A stretch of 64,000 nt of DNA from Methylobacterium sp. J-048 (GCF_022829515.1 NZ_JAKSYL010000084.1:1-64000); one strand, 5' to 3'. Shown: positions 36,062 through 45,558, counted from the stretch's first letter. Translations and numbers: made by a program. The notes: generated from the letters alone by a model not told the origin.

Positions 36062-37237
36062 TCACCGCACCAGCGCCCGGGCCGCAGCATCGAGCCCGTC
36101 GAGAGTCAACGGGAACATGCGCCCGCCTACCAGCCGCTGCACCATCCCGATCGACTGGGTGTAGCCCCAGTGCGTCTCCGGCACCGGGTTGAGCCAGGCC
36201 GCCTTCGGGAAATGGTCGAGGAGCCGCTGCAGCCACACGGCGCCGGGTTCCGCGTTCCAGTGCTCCACCGAGCCGCCCGGCGTGGCGATCTCGTAGGGGC
36301 TCATCGAGGCGTCGCCCACGAACACCACCCGGTAATCGCTGCCATAGGTGCGGATCACATCCGGCAGCGCGGTCCTGGCCTCGTGCCGGCGCCGGTTCTC
36401 GGTCCAGACCGCCTCGTAGGGGCAGTTGTGGAAGTAGTAGTGCGCGAGGTGCTTGAACTCCGAGCGCGCCGCCGAGAACAAAGCCTCCGCCTGCGCGATG
36501 TGAAAGTCCATCGAGCCGCCGACATCGAGGAACAGCAGCACCTTGACGGCGTTGCGCCGCTCCGGCCGCAGCCGCACGTCGATATAGCCCTGGCGGGCGC
36601 TCTCGCGGATCGTGCCGTCGAGGTCGAGTTCCTCGGCCGCCCCCGTCCGGGCGAAGCGGCGCAGCCGCCGCAGCGCGATCCGCATATTGCGCGCGCCGAT
36701 CTCGCGGTCGTCGTCGAGATCCTTGAATTCGCGCTTATCCCAGACCTTCACCGCGCGGAAGTTGCGGTTCCCGTCCTGGCCGATGCGGATGCCCTCGGGA
36801 TTGTAGCCGTAGGCGCCGAACGGGGAGGTCCCGCCGGTGCCGATCCATTTCGAGCCGCCCTGGTGGCGCTCCTTCTGCTCGGCCAGCCGCTGCTTGAGCG
36901 TCTCGAACAGCTTGTCCCAGCCGAGGGCCTGCAGCTCGGCCTTCTCGGCCTCGGTCAGGTACTTCTCCGCGAGCTTGCGCAGCCATTCCTCGGGGATCGC
37001 CGCGGGCGCCACCGCCTCGCCGAGGGTCTCGAGGCCCTTGAACACGGTGCCGAACACCCGGTCGAACCGGTCGAGATGCGCCTCGTCCTTCACCAGCGCG
37101 GTGCGCGACAGGAAGTAGAACGCCTCGACGTCGTGCTCGGCCAAGCCCCGGTCGAGGGCGCCGAGCAGGGTCAGGTACTCCTTGAGGGAGACGGGAACCT
37201 TGGCCTCTCGGAGGGCCGTGAAGAACTGCAGCAGCAT
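36062..37237 (-). CDS. VWA-domain protein, CoxE-like
   Basis: 391 residues from ATG 37237 (CGGGG just upstream); in-frame ATG at 37354 adds 39 doubtful residues. N-terminal helical region LLQFFTALREAKVPVSLKEY typical of CoxE/YehP-type proteins; a linker ERHQGGSKWIGTGGTSPFGA; then the von Willebrand A domain starting VKVLLFLDVGGSMD, where the MIDAS usually reads DxSxS and here reads DVGGS, followed by YYFHNCPYEAVW and VVFVGDASMSPYE. Such proteins act with MoxR-type AAA ATPases in cofactor insertion or assembly. The MoxR gene of this window is 5 kb away, at 42126. Confidence 0.85.
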   Translation of the reverse strand: MLLQFFTALREAKVPVSLKEYLTLLGALDRGLAEHDVEAFYFLSRTALVKDEAHLDRFDRVFGTVFKGLETLGEAVAPAAIPEEWLRKLAEKYLTEAEKAELQALGWDKLFETLKQRLAEQKERHQGGSKWIGTGGTSPFGAYGYNPEGIRIGQDGNRNFRAVKVWDKREFKDLDDDREIGARNMRIALRRLRRFARTGAAEELDLDGTIRESARQGYIDVRLRPERRNAVKVLLFLDVGGSMDFHIAQAEALFSAARSEFKHLAHYYFHNCPYEAVWTENRRRHEARTALPDVIRTYGSDYRVVFVGDASMSPYEIATPGGSVEHWNAEPGAVWLQRLLDHFPKAAWLNPVPETHWGYTQSIGMVQRLVGGRMFPLTLDGLDAAARALVR

Positions 37238-37574
37238 CCCCGAAGAACGCGCCAGCAAAGCGCCCGGGTCAAGCCCGGGCGAATCAGACAAGCTTACGAC
37301 CGGCCGGGCAGGATTTCTGAACCTGTTCTCCGAGTCGTCGCGGATGGTCGACAAGATTCATCGCCGGACAAAGCCCTAATCCAGGGGCCCTCGGAGAGTC
37401 TTCAGCCGCCCCGGAGACTCATAAGTTGGGCATAAGTCGTCGAATCTGTTGATATGTGCGCGAACAAGCCTCGCGCGGTCACTGAAACCGTCACGGGAAT
37501 CGCTCAACTGAGGGCATCAGGTGTGTTCAGCCGCGACAACGCGTGCCGCACCAACCGAAGCGAGGAGACCTGCG
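37238..37574. other. Divergent spacer between the VWA gene and the 135-residue hypothetical gene
   Basis: 337 bases with no supported gene. It must hold the promoters of both flanking genes. The direct repeat CATAAGT-TGGG-CATAAGT (about 37420-37437) and several short AT-rich stretches are visible. No known regulatory box was recognised. Confidence 0.4.
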
Positions 37575-37982
37575 ATGGCGGTCATCCTGCGGAATGTGAC
37601 GGATTTCAAGCGGTTTCTCGGGAAGCCGGGCGCAACGATTCAGTTGGTGCGCAACACCTTCATGGATCGCCAGCCCGAGGCGACCCGGGAGGCCTACCGC
37701 GCCAAGGGCATGTACGCGCCGCGCGCCGTACAGGCCCTGTCGCGCAAGGCCGCGGTGTTCACCCTGCGGGGGTTCCCCGGGACCGTGTGGCTGTACTGGG
37801 ACAAGGGTGCCCGCGGCTGGCGCTTCTCGGGGGACACCGTGATCGTCCCGCTGGTCACCGGTCTCGGACCGGCCGACGAACTCGTCTACCGGTGCAGCTT
37901 CGCCGACGGTTTCGAGCCGGCGCCGCGCAACCGCGTGACGCGGCAGCCCAAGCACGCCGAGGCGCATCTCGCCCCAGCGTGA
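37575..37982 (+). CDS. Conserved-looking hypothetical protein (135 aa)
   Basis: ATG 37575 with a good GAGGAG site. Soluble, basic, no signal peptide. It begins AVILRNVTDFKRFLGKPGAT and contains FTLRGFPGTVWLYWDKGARG, suggesting a small beta-rich fold, and ends in a Pro/Ala/His tail. No family recognised. It is convergent with the antiporter gene, ending 20 bases before that gene's stop. Confidence 0.6.
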   Translation: MAVILRNVTDFKRFLGKPGATIQLVRNTFMDRQPEATREAYRAKGMYAPRAVQALSRKAAVFTLRGFPGTVWLYWDKGARGWRFSGDTVIVPLVTGLGPADELVYRCSFADGFEPAPRNRVTRQPKHAEAHLAPA

Positions 37983-38002
37983 GGCCTGCCACGCCCGTCG
38001 GC

Positions 38003-39835
38003 TCAAGCCTCCTGGCGCGCCGCAATCTCTTTCTTGGCCGGCGGCTTGCCGAGGGCCTTTCCGACGGTGCGCCGGGCGCGAAAAATCGGCTTCGCCTCGT
38101 TCTCGCGCTTCTTCAGCAGCGCGCGATACTCGTCCCGACGCTCGTGGATCGACGCGATGACGAGGCCCATCGGCACGCCGACATCGACCAGCACCGCCTC
38201 CGACAATTGCAGCGAGGCCTCGATCGTCTCCGGCACCGCGTCGTCGACGCCGAGTTCGTACAGGGCCGAGGCGTGGCGGGCGTCGCGGGCGCGGGCGACG
38301 ATGGTCAAGTCCGGCCGCTCGGCCCGGGCCGCCGCCACCGCCTGCTCGACGGCTCGCGGGTTGTCGAGGGTCACCACCAGGGCGCGGGCCGTGGCGATGT
38401 CGCAGCGGCGCAGGATCTCGGTGTTGCCGGAATCCCCGAAATAGACCGGCGCGCCGGCGCGGCGCTGCTCGGCCACCCGGGCCGCGTCGGAATCGAGGGC
38501 GAGGTACGGGATCCCGTGCCGGTCCAGCATCTCGCCGACCTGGCGGCCGACGCGGCCGAAGCCGGCGATGACCACCCGGTTCTCGATCTTGTCCGGCAGC
38601 GGCTCCGACTTCATGGCGGCCTGGGCGGAGTTCGTCGCGCGCCGGCCCAGTCGCCGGCCCAGAGCCGCCAGTGCCGGGATCATGATCATCGTGACCGTGG
38701 TCACGATCAGGGCGGCCGCGCCGACATCCTCCGGCACCAGCCCGGTGGCGACCGCGCCGCCGATCAGCACGAAGGCGAACTCGCCGCCCGGCCCGAGCAG
38801 CAGGGCCGCCTCCAGCGCCACCGGCCGGGAGATCTTGAGGGCAGGCGCCGCCATCATCACCACGGCGGCCTTGATCAGGACGAGCGCCAGCGACAGGCCG
38901 ATGATCGCCCCGGGCGCCGCCATAAGCTGGGCCGGGTCGAGGTTCATGCCCACCGAGACGAAGAACACGCCGAGCAGCAGGCCCTTGAACGGGTCGATCG
39001 TCGCCTCGATCGCCCGGCGATATTCGGTCTCGGCCAGCAGCAGCCCGGCCACGAAGGCACCGAGCGTCATCGATAGGCCGCTCGCCGCCGCCGTCAGCGC
39101 GGTGCCGACGATGACCAGCAGGCAGGCCGCCATGAACAGCTCGGTGGATCGCGTCCGCGCCACCAGCTGGAACAGCGGGCGCAGGGCGAGGCGTCCCGCG
39201 ACCACGATCAGCACCAGCGCGATGGCGGCCTGGCCAAGCGCCATGGCGAGCGCCCAGCCCTTGTCGCCCTCGTCGCCGCGGCCCAGCACCGCGATGGCGA
39301 ACAGCACCGGGGCGACTGCGAGGTCCTGGAACAGCAGGACCGCGAAGCTCGCCCGGCCGGAGGGCGCGTTGAGCCGCTTCTGCTCGGCGAGCACCGGCAG
39401 CACCACCGCGGTCGACGATAGCGCGAGCCCGATGCCGACGATCGCCGCGCCGGCGAGCGGCACCTGCAGGCCATACAGGATCGCCCCGAGGATCAGGGCC
39501 GAGCAGCCGACCTGCAGCGAACCGAGGCCGAAGACGAGCCGGCGCAGGGTCCGCAGCCGCTCCCACGACAGCTCGACCCCGATCATGAACATCAGGAAGA
39601 TCACGCCGAACTCGGCCAGGTGCGCGATCTCGGTGCGATTGCCGATGGTGAAGAGGTGGACGTAGGGATGCGTGTCGGCGAGCCGCCCGAGACCGAACGG
39701 CCCGAGCAGGGCGCCGGCCCCGATGAAGCCCAGCACCGGGGAGATCCGCAGCCGGTGGAACAGCGGTACCACGATGCCCGCGGTCACGAGGAACAGGATC
39801 GCTTCCTTGTAGGAGCCGGCGTGGACCTCTGGCAT
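38003..39835 (-). CDS. CPA2 monovalent cation:proton antiporter, KefB-like
   Basis: 610 residues. About twelve membrane helices (residues 1-385), including the family signature VIFLMFMIGVELSWERLR and GIGLALSSTAVVLPVL with LLFQDLAVAPVLF for ion binding. A C-terminal TrkA-N (RCK) domain at about 410-530: VVIAGFGRVGRQVGEML with the nucleotide-binding GxGxxG, and AARVAEQRRAGAPVYFGDSG. Probably a K+/H+ or Na+/H+ exchanger or K+ efflux system gated by nucleotide or glutathione adduct; the exact cation is not shown by sequence. Confidence 0.93.
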   Translation of the reverse strand: MPEVHAGSYKEAILFLVTAGIVVPLFHRLRISPVLGFIGAGALLGPFGLGRLADTHPYVHLFTIGNRTEIAHLAEFGVIFLMFMIGVELSWERLRTLRRLVFGLGSLQVGCSALILGAILYGLQVPLAGAAIVGIGLALSSTAVVLPVLAEQKRLNAPSGRASFAVLLFQDLAVAPVLFAIAVLGRGDEGDKGWALAMALGQAAIALVLIVVAGRLALRPLFQLVARTRSTELFMAACLLVIVGTALTAAASGLSMTLGAFVAGLLLAETEYRRAIEATIDPFKGLLLGVFFVSVGMNLDPAQLMAAPGAIIGLSLALVLIKAAVVMMAAPALKISRPVALEAALLLGPGGEFAFVLIGGAVATGLVPEDVGAAALIVTTVTMIMIPALAALGRRLGRRATNSAQAAMKSEPLPDKIENRVVIAGFGRVGRQVGEMLDRHGIPYLALDSDAARVAEQRRAGAPVYFGDSGNTEILRRCDIATARALVVTLDNPRAVEQAVAAARAERPDLTIVARARDARHASALYELGVDDAVPETIEASLQLSEAVLVDVGVPMGLVIASIHERRDEYRALLKKRENEAKPIFRARRTVGKALGKPPAKKEIAARQEA

Positions 39836-40087
39836 CGGCGGCGGATCGAACCTCGTCTGTTCCGACCGGTGCGGAGGCCGATCACGGATGCGCGATCATG
39901 GGTCGATGCCGGGCCTCGGGCAACCGCTTTCGGCCCCGGCAAGGCCCAGGAGGTGCGCTCCGACACAAGCCGGATACACATCTCGGGTGAGACATTTGAG
40001 CCACGTGGCGGAAGCTTGCCGGCGAACCCTCGGCGAATGCGTGCAGTGCGGCCCAAAATCGGCACAATGCCCGCATACACGCAGCGA

Positions 40088-40102
40088 TTAACTGAGGGTT
40101 AA
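40088..40102 (+). promoter_or_regulatory. CtrA-type box TTAA-N7-TTAA
   Basis: TTAA-CTGAGGG-TTAA is a perfect match to the CtrA consensus of Alphaproteobacteria, 34 bases before the start of the membrane module gene at 40136. In the 290-base divergent spacer no other box was noted. It suggests cell-cycle control of the module; the assignment is by consensus only. Confidence 0.5.
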
Positions 40103-40135
40103 GCTCGGCCGGGGCCGCGCCTGCGACCAGACCCG

Positions 40136-41413
40136 ATGGATGTGACGAGGCCGATGATCTCCCTCAAGTCGATCTTCTCCGGTCCCAAAGCGGCTCCGAG
40201 CCGCGATCTTGCGCGCGAGCGCCGCGAGTGGAAGCTCGAATCGGATCGGTGGCAGCACCAGCGCCACGTCGACCGCGGCTACCGCATCAAGTGGGGCTAC
40301 GTCGCGATCGCGTATCTCGTCGAGTTCATGGTGATCGGCGCCTCGCTCTGGGGCGCGTGGCTGTTCGCCGGGGTCTACAGCGACGGCGACTGGCACGCCT
40401 TCTACTTCATGCTGCTGGCGCCCCTGGTCTATGCCGCCGTGGAGCTGTGCCGGGTGCCGCTCGGCATCCTGGCCCGGACCCAGCGCTCGCACTTCGTCCG
40501 CGGGCTCGCCGTGCTCGGCATCATCTTCGCGGCCGGCGTCACCACCAAGTCGGTGTCGCAGCTCGGCGAGATGATGTTCCATCCCCGCCTCGTCGAGGCG
40601 ACCAAGACCAAGACCGCCCTGAAGGACGCCCAGGCCGACCGCGCCACGATCGGCGACCGCATCAAGGCGGCGGACGAGCGCGTGGCGCAGTACACCGCCG
40701 AGCTCGACCAGATCGAGAAGCGGTCCTCCGACAACGCCCAGCAGCTCGCCGGCCTGCCGGCCCAGCGCTGCGAGCGCGTGTTCGGCACCAACAGCAAGGG
40801 CCGGAGCTATCAGAACCTCAAATGCGTGGCCGATCCGCGCGTGGCCGCCCTGTCGGCCGGCGTCAGCAAGGCCGCCGCCGACCGTGCTGCGCTGATCAAG
40901 AGCCTCGAGGACGCCCGCAAGGCGCGCGCGACGCTCGATCCCGGCGCCGCCGACCGGCGGGTGGCCGATGCCGAGCAAGCCTACCGGAATGCGGTCAACC
41001 GCTCACAGCTGCACTCCTTCACCGCCATGGTCTACGGCGTCGACCCGATCGACGTGACCGAGCAACAAGTCCACGCTTTCCTGCGAATCTTCGTGTTCCT
41101 GCCGGCCCTGTGCGCCGCCTTCGCGTCGACCATCCTGGCGCTCTGCGCGGTCTCGACCCGCCGGACCTTCATGGATGAGGACGATCTCGGTGCCGCCGTG
41201 AACCCGGAAGCCGCGCCGTTCATGCTGGACGCGATCGCCGACGCGCTGCGCTCGAACCCCGAGCCGATCCTGCCCCGGGCGGCCAACGCCACCGGCGCGG
41301 TGATCCCGATGAACCGCCCGGCCCAGGGCCAGCAGAGCCTGCCGGGCCAGAGCCATCCGGGTCAGAACCATCCGGTTCAGCAGACCCTCCCAGCCGCGGG
41401 AGCCGGCGCATGA
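40136..41413 (+). CDS. Four-helix membrane protein with an internal coiled coil, function unknown
   Basis: 425 residues, not recognised. Basic cytoplasmic N terminus, membrane helices at about 54-80, 88-112 and 121-139, a long predicted coiled coil at about 155-290 (KTKTALKDAQADRATIGDRI, VAQYTAELDQIEKRSSDN), a fourth helix at about 316-340, and a Pro/Gln/Ala-rich tail (QGQQSLPGQSHPGQNHPVQQ). The coiled coil carries two cysteines, Cys212 and Cys230, suitable for a disulfide if it is periplasmic. Its stop overlaps the next start (ATGA), and a CtrA box lies upstream. It may be a scaffold or sensor; no evidence for a specific job. Confidence 0.65.
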   Translation: MDVTRPMISLKSIFSGPKAAPSRDLARERREWKLESDRWQHQRHVDRGYRIKWGYVAIAYLVEFMVIGASLWGAWLFAGVYSDGDWHAFYFMLLAPLVYAAVELCRVPLGILARTQRSHFVRGLAVLGIIFAAGVTTKSVSQLGEMMFHPRLVEATKTKTALKDAQADRATIGDRIKAADERVAQYTAELDQIEKRSSDNAQQLAGLPAQRCERVFGTNSKGRSYQNLKCVADPRVAALSAGVSKAAADRAALIKSLEDARKARATLDPGAADRRVADAEQAYRNAVNRSQLHSFTAMVYGVDPIDVTEQQVHAFLRIFVFLPALCAAFASTILALCAVSTRRTFMDEDDLGAAVNPEAAPFMLDAIADALRSNPEPILPRAANATGAVIPMNRPAQGQQSLPGQSHPGQNHPVQQTLPAAGAGA

Positions 41414-42054
41414 ACTACGTTGCCGGCGGCACCCCTGAGAACGTCGCCCTCGCCCAGCAGGTGAATTCCCGCCTGCGGGCGGATTCGAGCTACGTCGCGG
41501 CCCGGGCCTTCCTGTTCCGGGCGCTGGGCTTCGGCGCCTTCGCGTGCCTGGCCGGCATCGGCGTCGGCGCGGCGGCCTATGGCTGGGCGACCCTCAACCA
41601 GTTCGACACGGCCGCGGAGAAGATCGCCGCCGCCATGCAGGCCGCACTCTCGGACGTGACCCTGAAGACCAAGGGCGAGGTCACGCTGACCGACAACACC
41701 CTCAAGCTCGAGGGCCTGCCCAAGCTTGGCGGCGGCACGCCGACGCCGACCAAGGCCCAGCTCGGCAGCGACGCAGCCCCGGCCTCGAAGGCGGCGGTGA
41801 ACACCACCTTCACGGTGTTCAAGCAGGTGCCTTATCTCGACGGCCAGATCGTGACCGGCTGGAACTTCAAGGACAACGCCGACCAGCCCTATCAGCAGTA
41901 TTGCTACTTCTCGCGCCGCTCCAACGAGTCGAAGGGCCAGGTCGAGATCAAGATCGACCTCGCCATGGACACCAAGACCCTGCCGCAGCCGCAGAAATCC
42001 GACGTGAACCTGGAGATCCTGGCCCGCAACTGCGTCTGGCACGAGAAGGGTTAG
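41410..42054 (+). CDS. Single-pass membrane protein with a C-terminal periplasmic domain, function unknown
   Basis: 214 residues, not recognised. Short polar N terminus, one membrane helix at about 37-60 (FRALGFGAFACLAGIGVGAA), a helical neck (FDTAAEKIAAAMQAAL), a Thr/Pro-rich spacer, and a beta-rich domain (FTVFKQVPYLDGQIVTGWNF, YCYFSRRS, VEIKIDLAMDTKTLP) with Cys165 and Cys208 that could pair. ATGA overlap with the gene upstream indicates obligatory co-translation. Together they look like a two-component envelope complex. Confidence 0.65.
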   Translation: MNYVAGGTPENVALAQQVNSRLRADSSYVAARAFLFRALGFGAFACLAGIGVGAAAYGWATLNQFDTAAEKIAAAMQAALSDVTLKTKGEVTLTDNTLKLEGLPKLGGGTPTPTKAQLGSDAAPASKAAVNTTFTVFKQVPYLDGQIVTGWNFKDNADQPYQQYCYFSRRSNESKGQVEIKIDLAMDTKTLPQPQKSDVNLEILARNCVWHEKG

Positions 42055-42125
42055 CCGGTCTCGCTTGCGGGGCGGCGTCGGCACGCGCTACCGGTTGCGT
42101 CCAGGCCAGCTTCTCCGAGAGCGCG

Positions 42126-42977
<852 letters not shown>

Positions 42978-43080
42978 GACCCGGCCCGCCGCGGTTCCCG
43001 CGCGCTACGCTTTGGGCTAACCGAAGCCGCGGCGAAGGTTGGGCGCCCGTCGATCATTCCCGCCGAGAAGGGCACGCTCC

Positions 43081-43605
43081 ATGCGCAGGCTGATCCTGTT
43101 GCGGCACGCCAAGTCGGACCGTCCGGCCGGCGTCGCCGACCACGAACGGCCCCTCAACGACCGCGGCCGCCGCGCCGCGCCGGCCGTGGGCGCCCATCTC
43201 GCCGAGGCCGGCTTTCGTCCCGAACTGGCCCTCGTCTCCACGGCCACCCGGACCCGCGAGACCTGGGAGGCGATCTCCGCCGCCCTCGGCCCGCCCGAGG
43301 CGCGGTATCACCGCGAGATCTACGAAGCGCCATCGACGCGGATCCTCGACGTGATCCGGGGCGCGCCTGACGCCGTGGAAACCGTGATCGTGATCGGCCA
43401 CAATCCGGGGCTGGGCGACCTGGCGGCGACCCTGGCCGGGGAGGGGCCGCGCAAGGAGCGGGCGCGCCTCGCCACGGAATTTCCAACCGCCGCCTACGCG
43501 GTGATCGATTTCGATGCCGCGACCTGGTCGGCAGTCAGCCCAGGGCAGGGACGGCTGGAGCGGTACGTGCGCCCGCGGGATATCGATCCCGCGCTGGGGG
43601 GCTGA
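43081..43605 (+). CDS. SixA-type histidine phosphatase
   Basis: 174 residues from ATG 43081. Histidine phosphatase RHG motif as LILLRHAKSDRPAGVADHER, then VSTATRTRETWEAI and VIVIGHNPGLGDLAATL with the second catalytic His. SixA-like proteins dephosphorylate phosphohistidine, classically on Hpt domains; an Hpt protein is encoded at 34435, though nothing proves they meet. Short, single-domain, no signal peptide. Confidence 0.9.
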   Translation: MRRLILLRHAKSDRPAGVADHERPLNDRGRRAAPAVGAHLAEAGFRPELALVSTATRTRETWEAISAALGPPEARYHREIYEAPSTRILDVIRGAPDAVETVIVIGHNPGLGDLAATLAGEGPRKERARLATEFPTAAYAVIDFDAATWSAVSPGQGRLERYVRPRDIDPALGG

Positions 43606-43631
43606 GGCTCACCCTCGGCCCGAACCGCAAA

Positions 43632-43757
43632 AGTCCCGGTTTCAAAAGGCCGCCGGCCTTTTGCGGGTGAAGGGGGGAGCCCTTCTCTCGGGCTTTGCCC
43701 GATCCATCGGGGCTCCGCCCCGATACCCCGCCAAAGGGCTGAGCTCTTTGGGAACCC
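43632..43757. repeat. Dispersed compound repeat, family C, copy 1
   Basis: Begins with CCCGGTTTCAAAAGGCC, has paired AAAAGGCC ... GGCCTTTT, a central CGGGCTTTGCCCGAT and CGGGGCTCCGCCCCG, and ends CCAAAGGGC ... GAGCTCTTTGG. Its reverse complement matches 55985-56104 at about three bases in four. It fills the gap between convergent SixA and hydrolase genes and can form several hairpins. Confidence 0.8.
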
Positions 43758-43782
43758 GCCGTGACGCGGGCGCTGCGACGGG

Positions 43783-44814
43783 TCAGGCCACCGGCACGGC
43801 TTGGTGCGCCTCCACCTCATTGTGCGAGGGCAGGGGCGAGCCCGGCACGAAGGCATCGAAGGCCGCCCAGAAATCCTGCCGGATGGCGTCGCGCTCGCTC
43901 AGGATCTCGTGCCGGGAATCCGGAAGGACCAGGATGTGGCCGGCCTTCAACCGGGCCGCGAACCGCTCGGTCTCCAGCGTCCCGCAGACCGGATCGGCGC
44001 CGGCCGCGACGATCAGGGTCGGCAGGGTGATGCGCGGGGCGACGCGCGGGTCGCGCAGGCGCGCCATCGCCCGGAACGCTTCCGCGAGCCACGCGATCGT
44101 CGGGTCGCCGACCGCCCCGGCACCGACCTGCCGGGCCGCCGCCGCGTTGCGGGCGTAGCGCACGGGATCGCGCGACAGGCGGTTGCCGGCATAGGGCTTG
44201 GTGGCGATCGAGACCGGCTTGCCGAGCGGGATGTAGCGGTCGCCGAGCCCGATCCGGTGCAGAGCCCGCGACAGGAACGCCGCCCCGGCGGGCCAGCGCA
44301 CCATCCGGACCGACAGCATCGGCGCCACCGTCACCAGCCGCCGGAACGGCAGCCAGCCGTCGAGCGCCCCGATGAGGGCGACGCAGCCGCCCATCGAGTG
44401 CGCGAGGCCGACATGCGGCTCGGGCATCAGCGGCACCAGCACCGTCTCGGCCACCGCCCGCAGATCGAGGCGGTAATCGTCGAAGCGCGCGACGTGGCCC
44501 TTGTGCGGATCGTCCACGCGCCGGTCCGACTCGCCCTGGCCGCGCCAGTCGAACGCCACCACGGCGAAGCCGCGCGTCCGGAGGTCCTGGATCGTCTCGT
44601 AATACTTCTCGATGAACTCGGCCCGGCCCTGGAGCAGGCAGACCGTGCCCCGGCAGGTCCGCGCCGTGCTCTGCCAATAGGCCGCCCGCAGGGTGCAGTC
44701 GTCGCGGGTACCGACCGCGATCAGGGTGCCGCCGGGCGGCACCGGGTTGTCCGGCGTGCCGCGCAGGGTCAGGAGCGGCGGCTCCCGCCCGGTATCGCCG
44801 TCGAACCGTCTCAC
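43783..44814 (-). CDS. Alpha/beta hydrolase, lysophospholipase (PldB)-like
   Basis: 343 residues from GTG 44814, which has GAGGTGGG upstream. Hydrolase core: CLLQGRAEFIEKYYETIQDL, VVAFDWRGQGESDRR (oxyanion strand), the nucleophile elbow VGLAHSMGGCVAL (family usually GHSMGG; here AHSMGG), acid in IVAAGADPVCGTLE, and His in LPDSRHEILSE. PldB-like enzymes act on lysophospholipids or monoacylglycerols; the substrate is unproven. No signal peptide, so probably cytosolic or membrane-associated. Confidence 0.88.
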   Translation of the reverse strand: MRRFDGDTGREPPLLTLRGTPDNPVPPGGTLIAVGTRDDCTLRAAYWQSTARTCRGTVCLLQGRAEFIEKYYETIQDLRTRGFAVVAFDWRGQGESDRRVDDPHKGHVARFDDYRLDLRAVAETVLVPLMPEPHVGLAHSMGGCVALIGALDGWLPFRRLVTVAPMLSVRMVRWPAGAAFLSRALHRIGLGDRYIPLGKPVSIATKPYAGNRLSRDPVRYARNAAAARQVGAGAVGDPTIAWLAEAFRAMARLRDPRVAPRITLPTLIVAAGADPVCGTLETERFAARLKAGHILVLPDSRHEILSERDAIRQDFWAAFDAFVPGSPLPSHNEVEAHQAVPVA

Positions 44815-44889
44815 GGGCCCACCTCGCTGCGTCCGCGTACCGGCCCGACCGTAGCCGAAAAAATCTCGGATTCGGCCCTTGCGACAGGT

Positions 44890-44918
44890 CTTGAAGGCCG
44901 ATTTTCCACCCCCGATAT
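44890..44918 (+). promoter_or_regulatory. Candidate heat-shock (sigma-32 type) promoter
   Basis: CTTGAA (44890-44895) and CCCCGATAT (44910-44918) are separated by 14 bases, close to the RpoH consensus CTTGAAA-N11-16-CCCCATNT. Transcription would start near 44926, giving an untranslated leader of about 80 bases before hsp20 that contains the thermometer-like hairpins. Confidence 0.6.
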
Positions 44919-44955
44919 TCCGTCTGTGCCGGCCGTCAGGCGGCACGAAAGACGG

Positions 44956-45011
44956 GTCCGGCCCATCGGGCGGACCAGCTCTGCATGTTGCTCATACGAG
45001 GATATGTCATG
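44956..45011 (+). promoter_or_regulatory. ROSE-like RNA thermometer in the hsp20 leader
   Basis: Two hairpins. The first pairs GGTCC with GGACC around GCCC-ATC-GGGC. The second, CATGTTGCTCATACGAGGATATG, pairs GTTGCT with the Shine-Dalgarno AGGAT, the hallmark UUGCU/AGGA pairing of ROSE elements, and masks the ribosome site 7 bases before ATG 45009. Typical for small heat-shock genes of Rhizobiales: melting at high temperature allows translation. Confidence 0.7.
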
Positions 45012-45494
45012 CGTCAGTTCGATCTCGCCCCCCTGTATCGTTCCACCGTCGGTTTCGATCGTCTGTTCTCCGCCCTCGACCAGTTCGCCACCGCCGAGGC
45101 GGCGCCGACCTACCCGCCCTACAACATCGAGCGGACCGGCGAGAACGCCTACCGCATCACCGTCGCGGTCGCCGGCTTCACCGAGGCCGACCTGTCGATC
45201 GAGGTCCGGGAGAACGCCCTCACCCTCAAGGGCGAGCGCAAGGCCGAGGCCAAGGCGGAGTTCCTGCACCAGGGCATCGCAGCCCGCACCTTCGAGCGCC
45301 GCTTCCAGCTCGCCGACCACGTCCAGGTGACCGGTGCGGCCCTGGAGAACGGTCTCCTCCACATCGACCTCGTCCGCGAGGTTCCGGAGGCGAAGAAGCC
45401 CCGCCGCATCCAGATCGCCACGGCCGGCACCCCGTCCGCGCCGGTGATCGAGGGTGACGTGCGCAGGGACGCGGTCCAGCAGCAGGCGGCCTGA
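45009..45494 (+). CDS. Hsp20-family small heat-shock protein
   Basis: 161 residues from ATG 45009. Alpha-crystallin domain at about 38-135: PPYNIERTGENAYRITVAVA, GFTEADLSIEVRENALTLKG, ARTFERRFQLADHVQVTGAA, LENGLLHIDLVREVPEAKKP. The N-terminal LYRSTVGFDRLFSALDQF and the terminal IQI-type segment RRIQIATA support oligomerisation. ATP-independent holdase for unfolding proteins. Expression is likely controlled twice: by the RpoH-type promoter and the ROSE-like leader. An intrinsic terminator follows at 45533. Confidence 0.94.
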   Translation: MRQFDLAPLYRSTVGFDRLFSALDQFATAEAAPTYPPYNIERTGENAYRITVAVAGFTEADLSIEVRENALTLKGERKAEAKAEFLHQGIAARTFERRFQLADHVQVTGAALENGLLHIDLVREVPEAKKPRRIQIATAGTPSAPVIEGDVRRDAVQQQAA

Positions 45495-45532
45495 TCCGGC
45501 CGCAAGCCTGAGACCCTGCTCGCGTGATGGAG

Positions 45533-45558
45533 CGCCCCGGCCCAGGCCGGGGCGTTTT
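45533..45558 (+). terminator. Rho-independent terminator after hsp20
   Basis: CGCCCCGGCC-CA-GGCCGGGGCG followed by TTTT: a perfect 10-base-pair GC stem with a 2-base loop and a short T run, 38 bases after the hsp20 stop. Confidence 0.85.
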
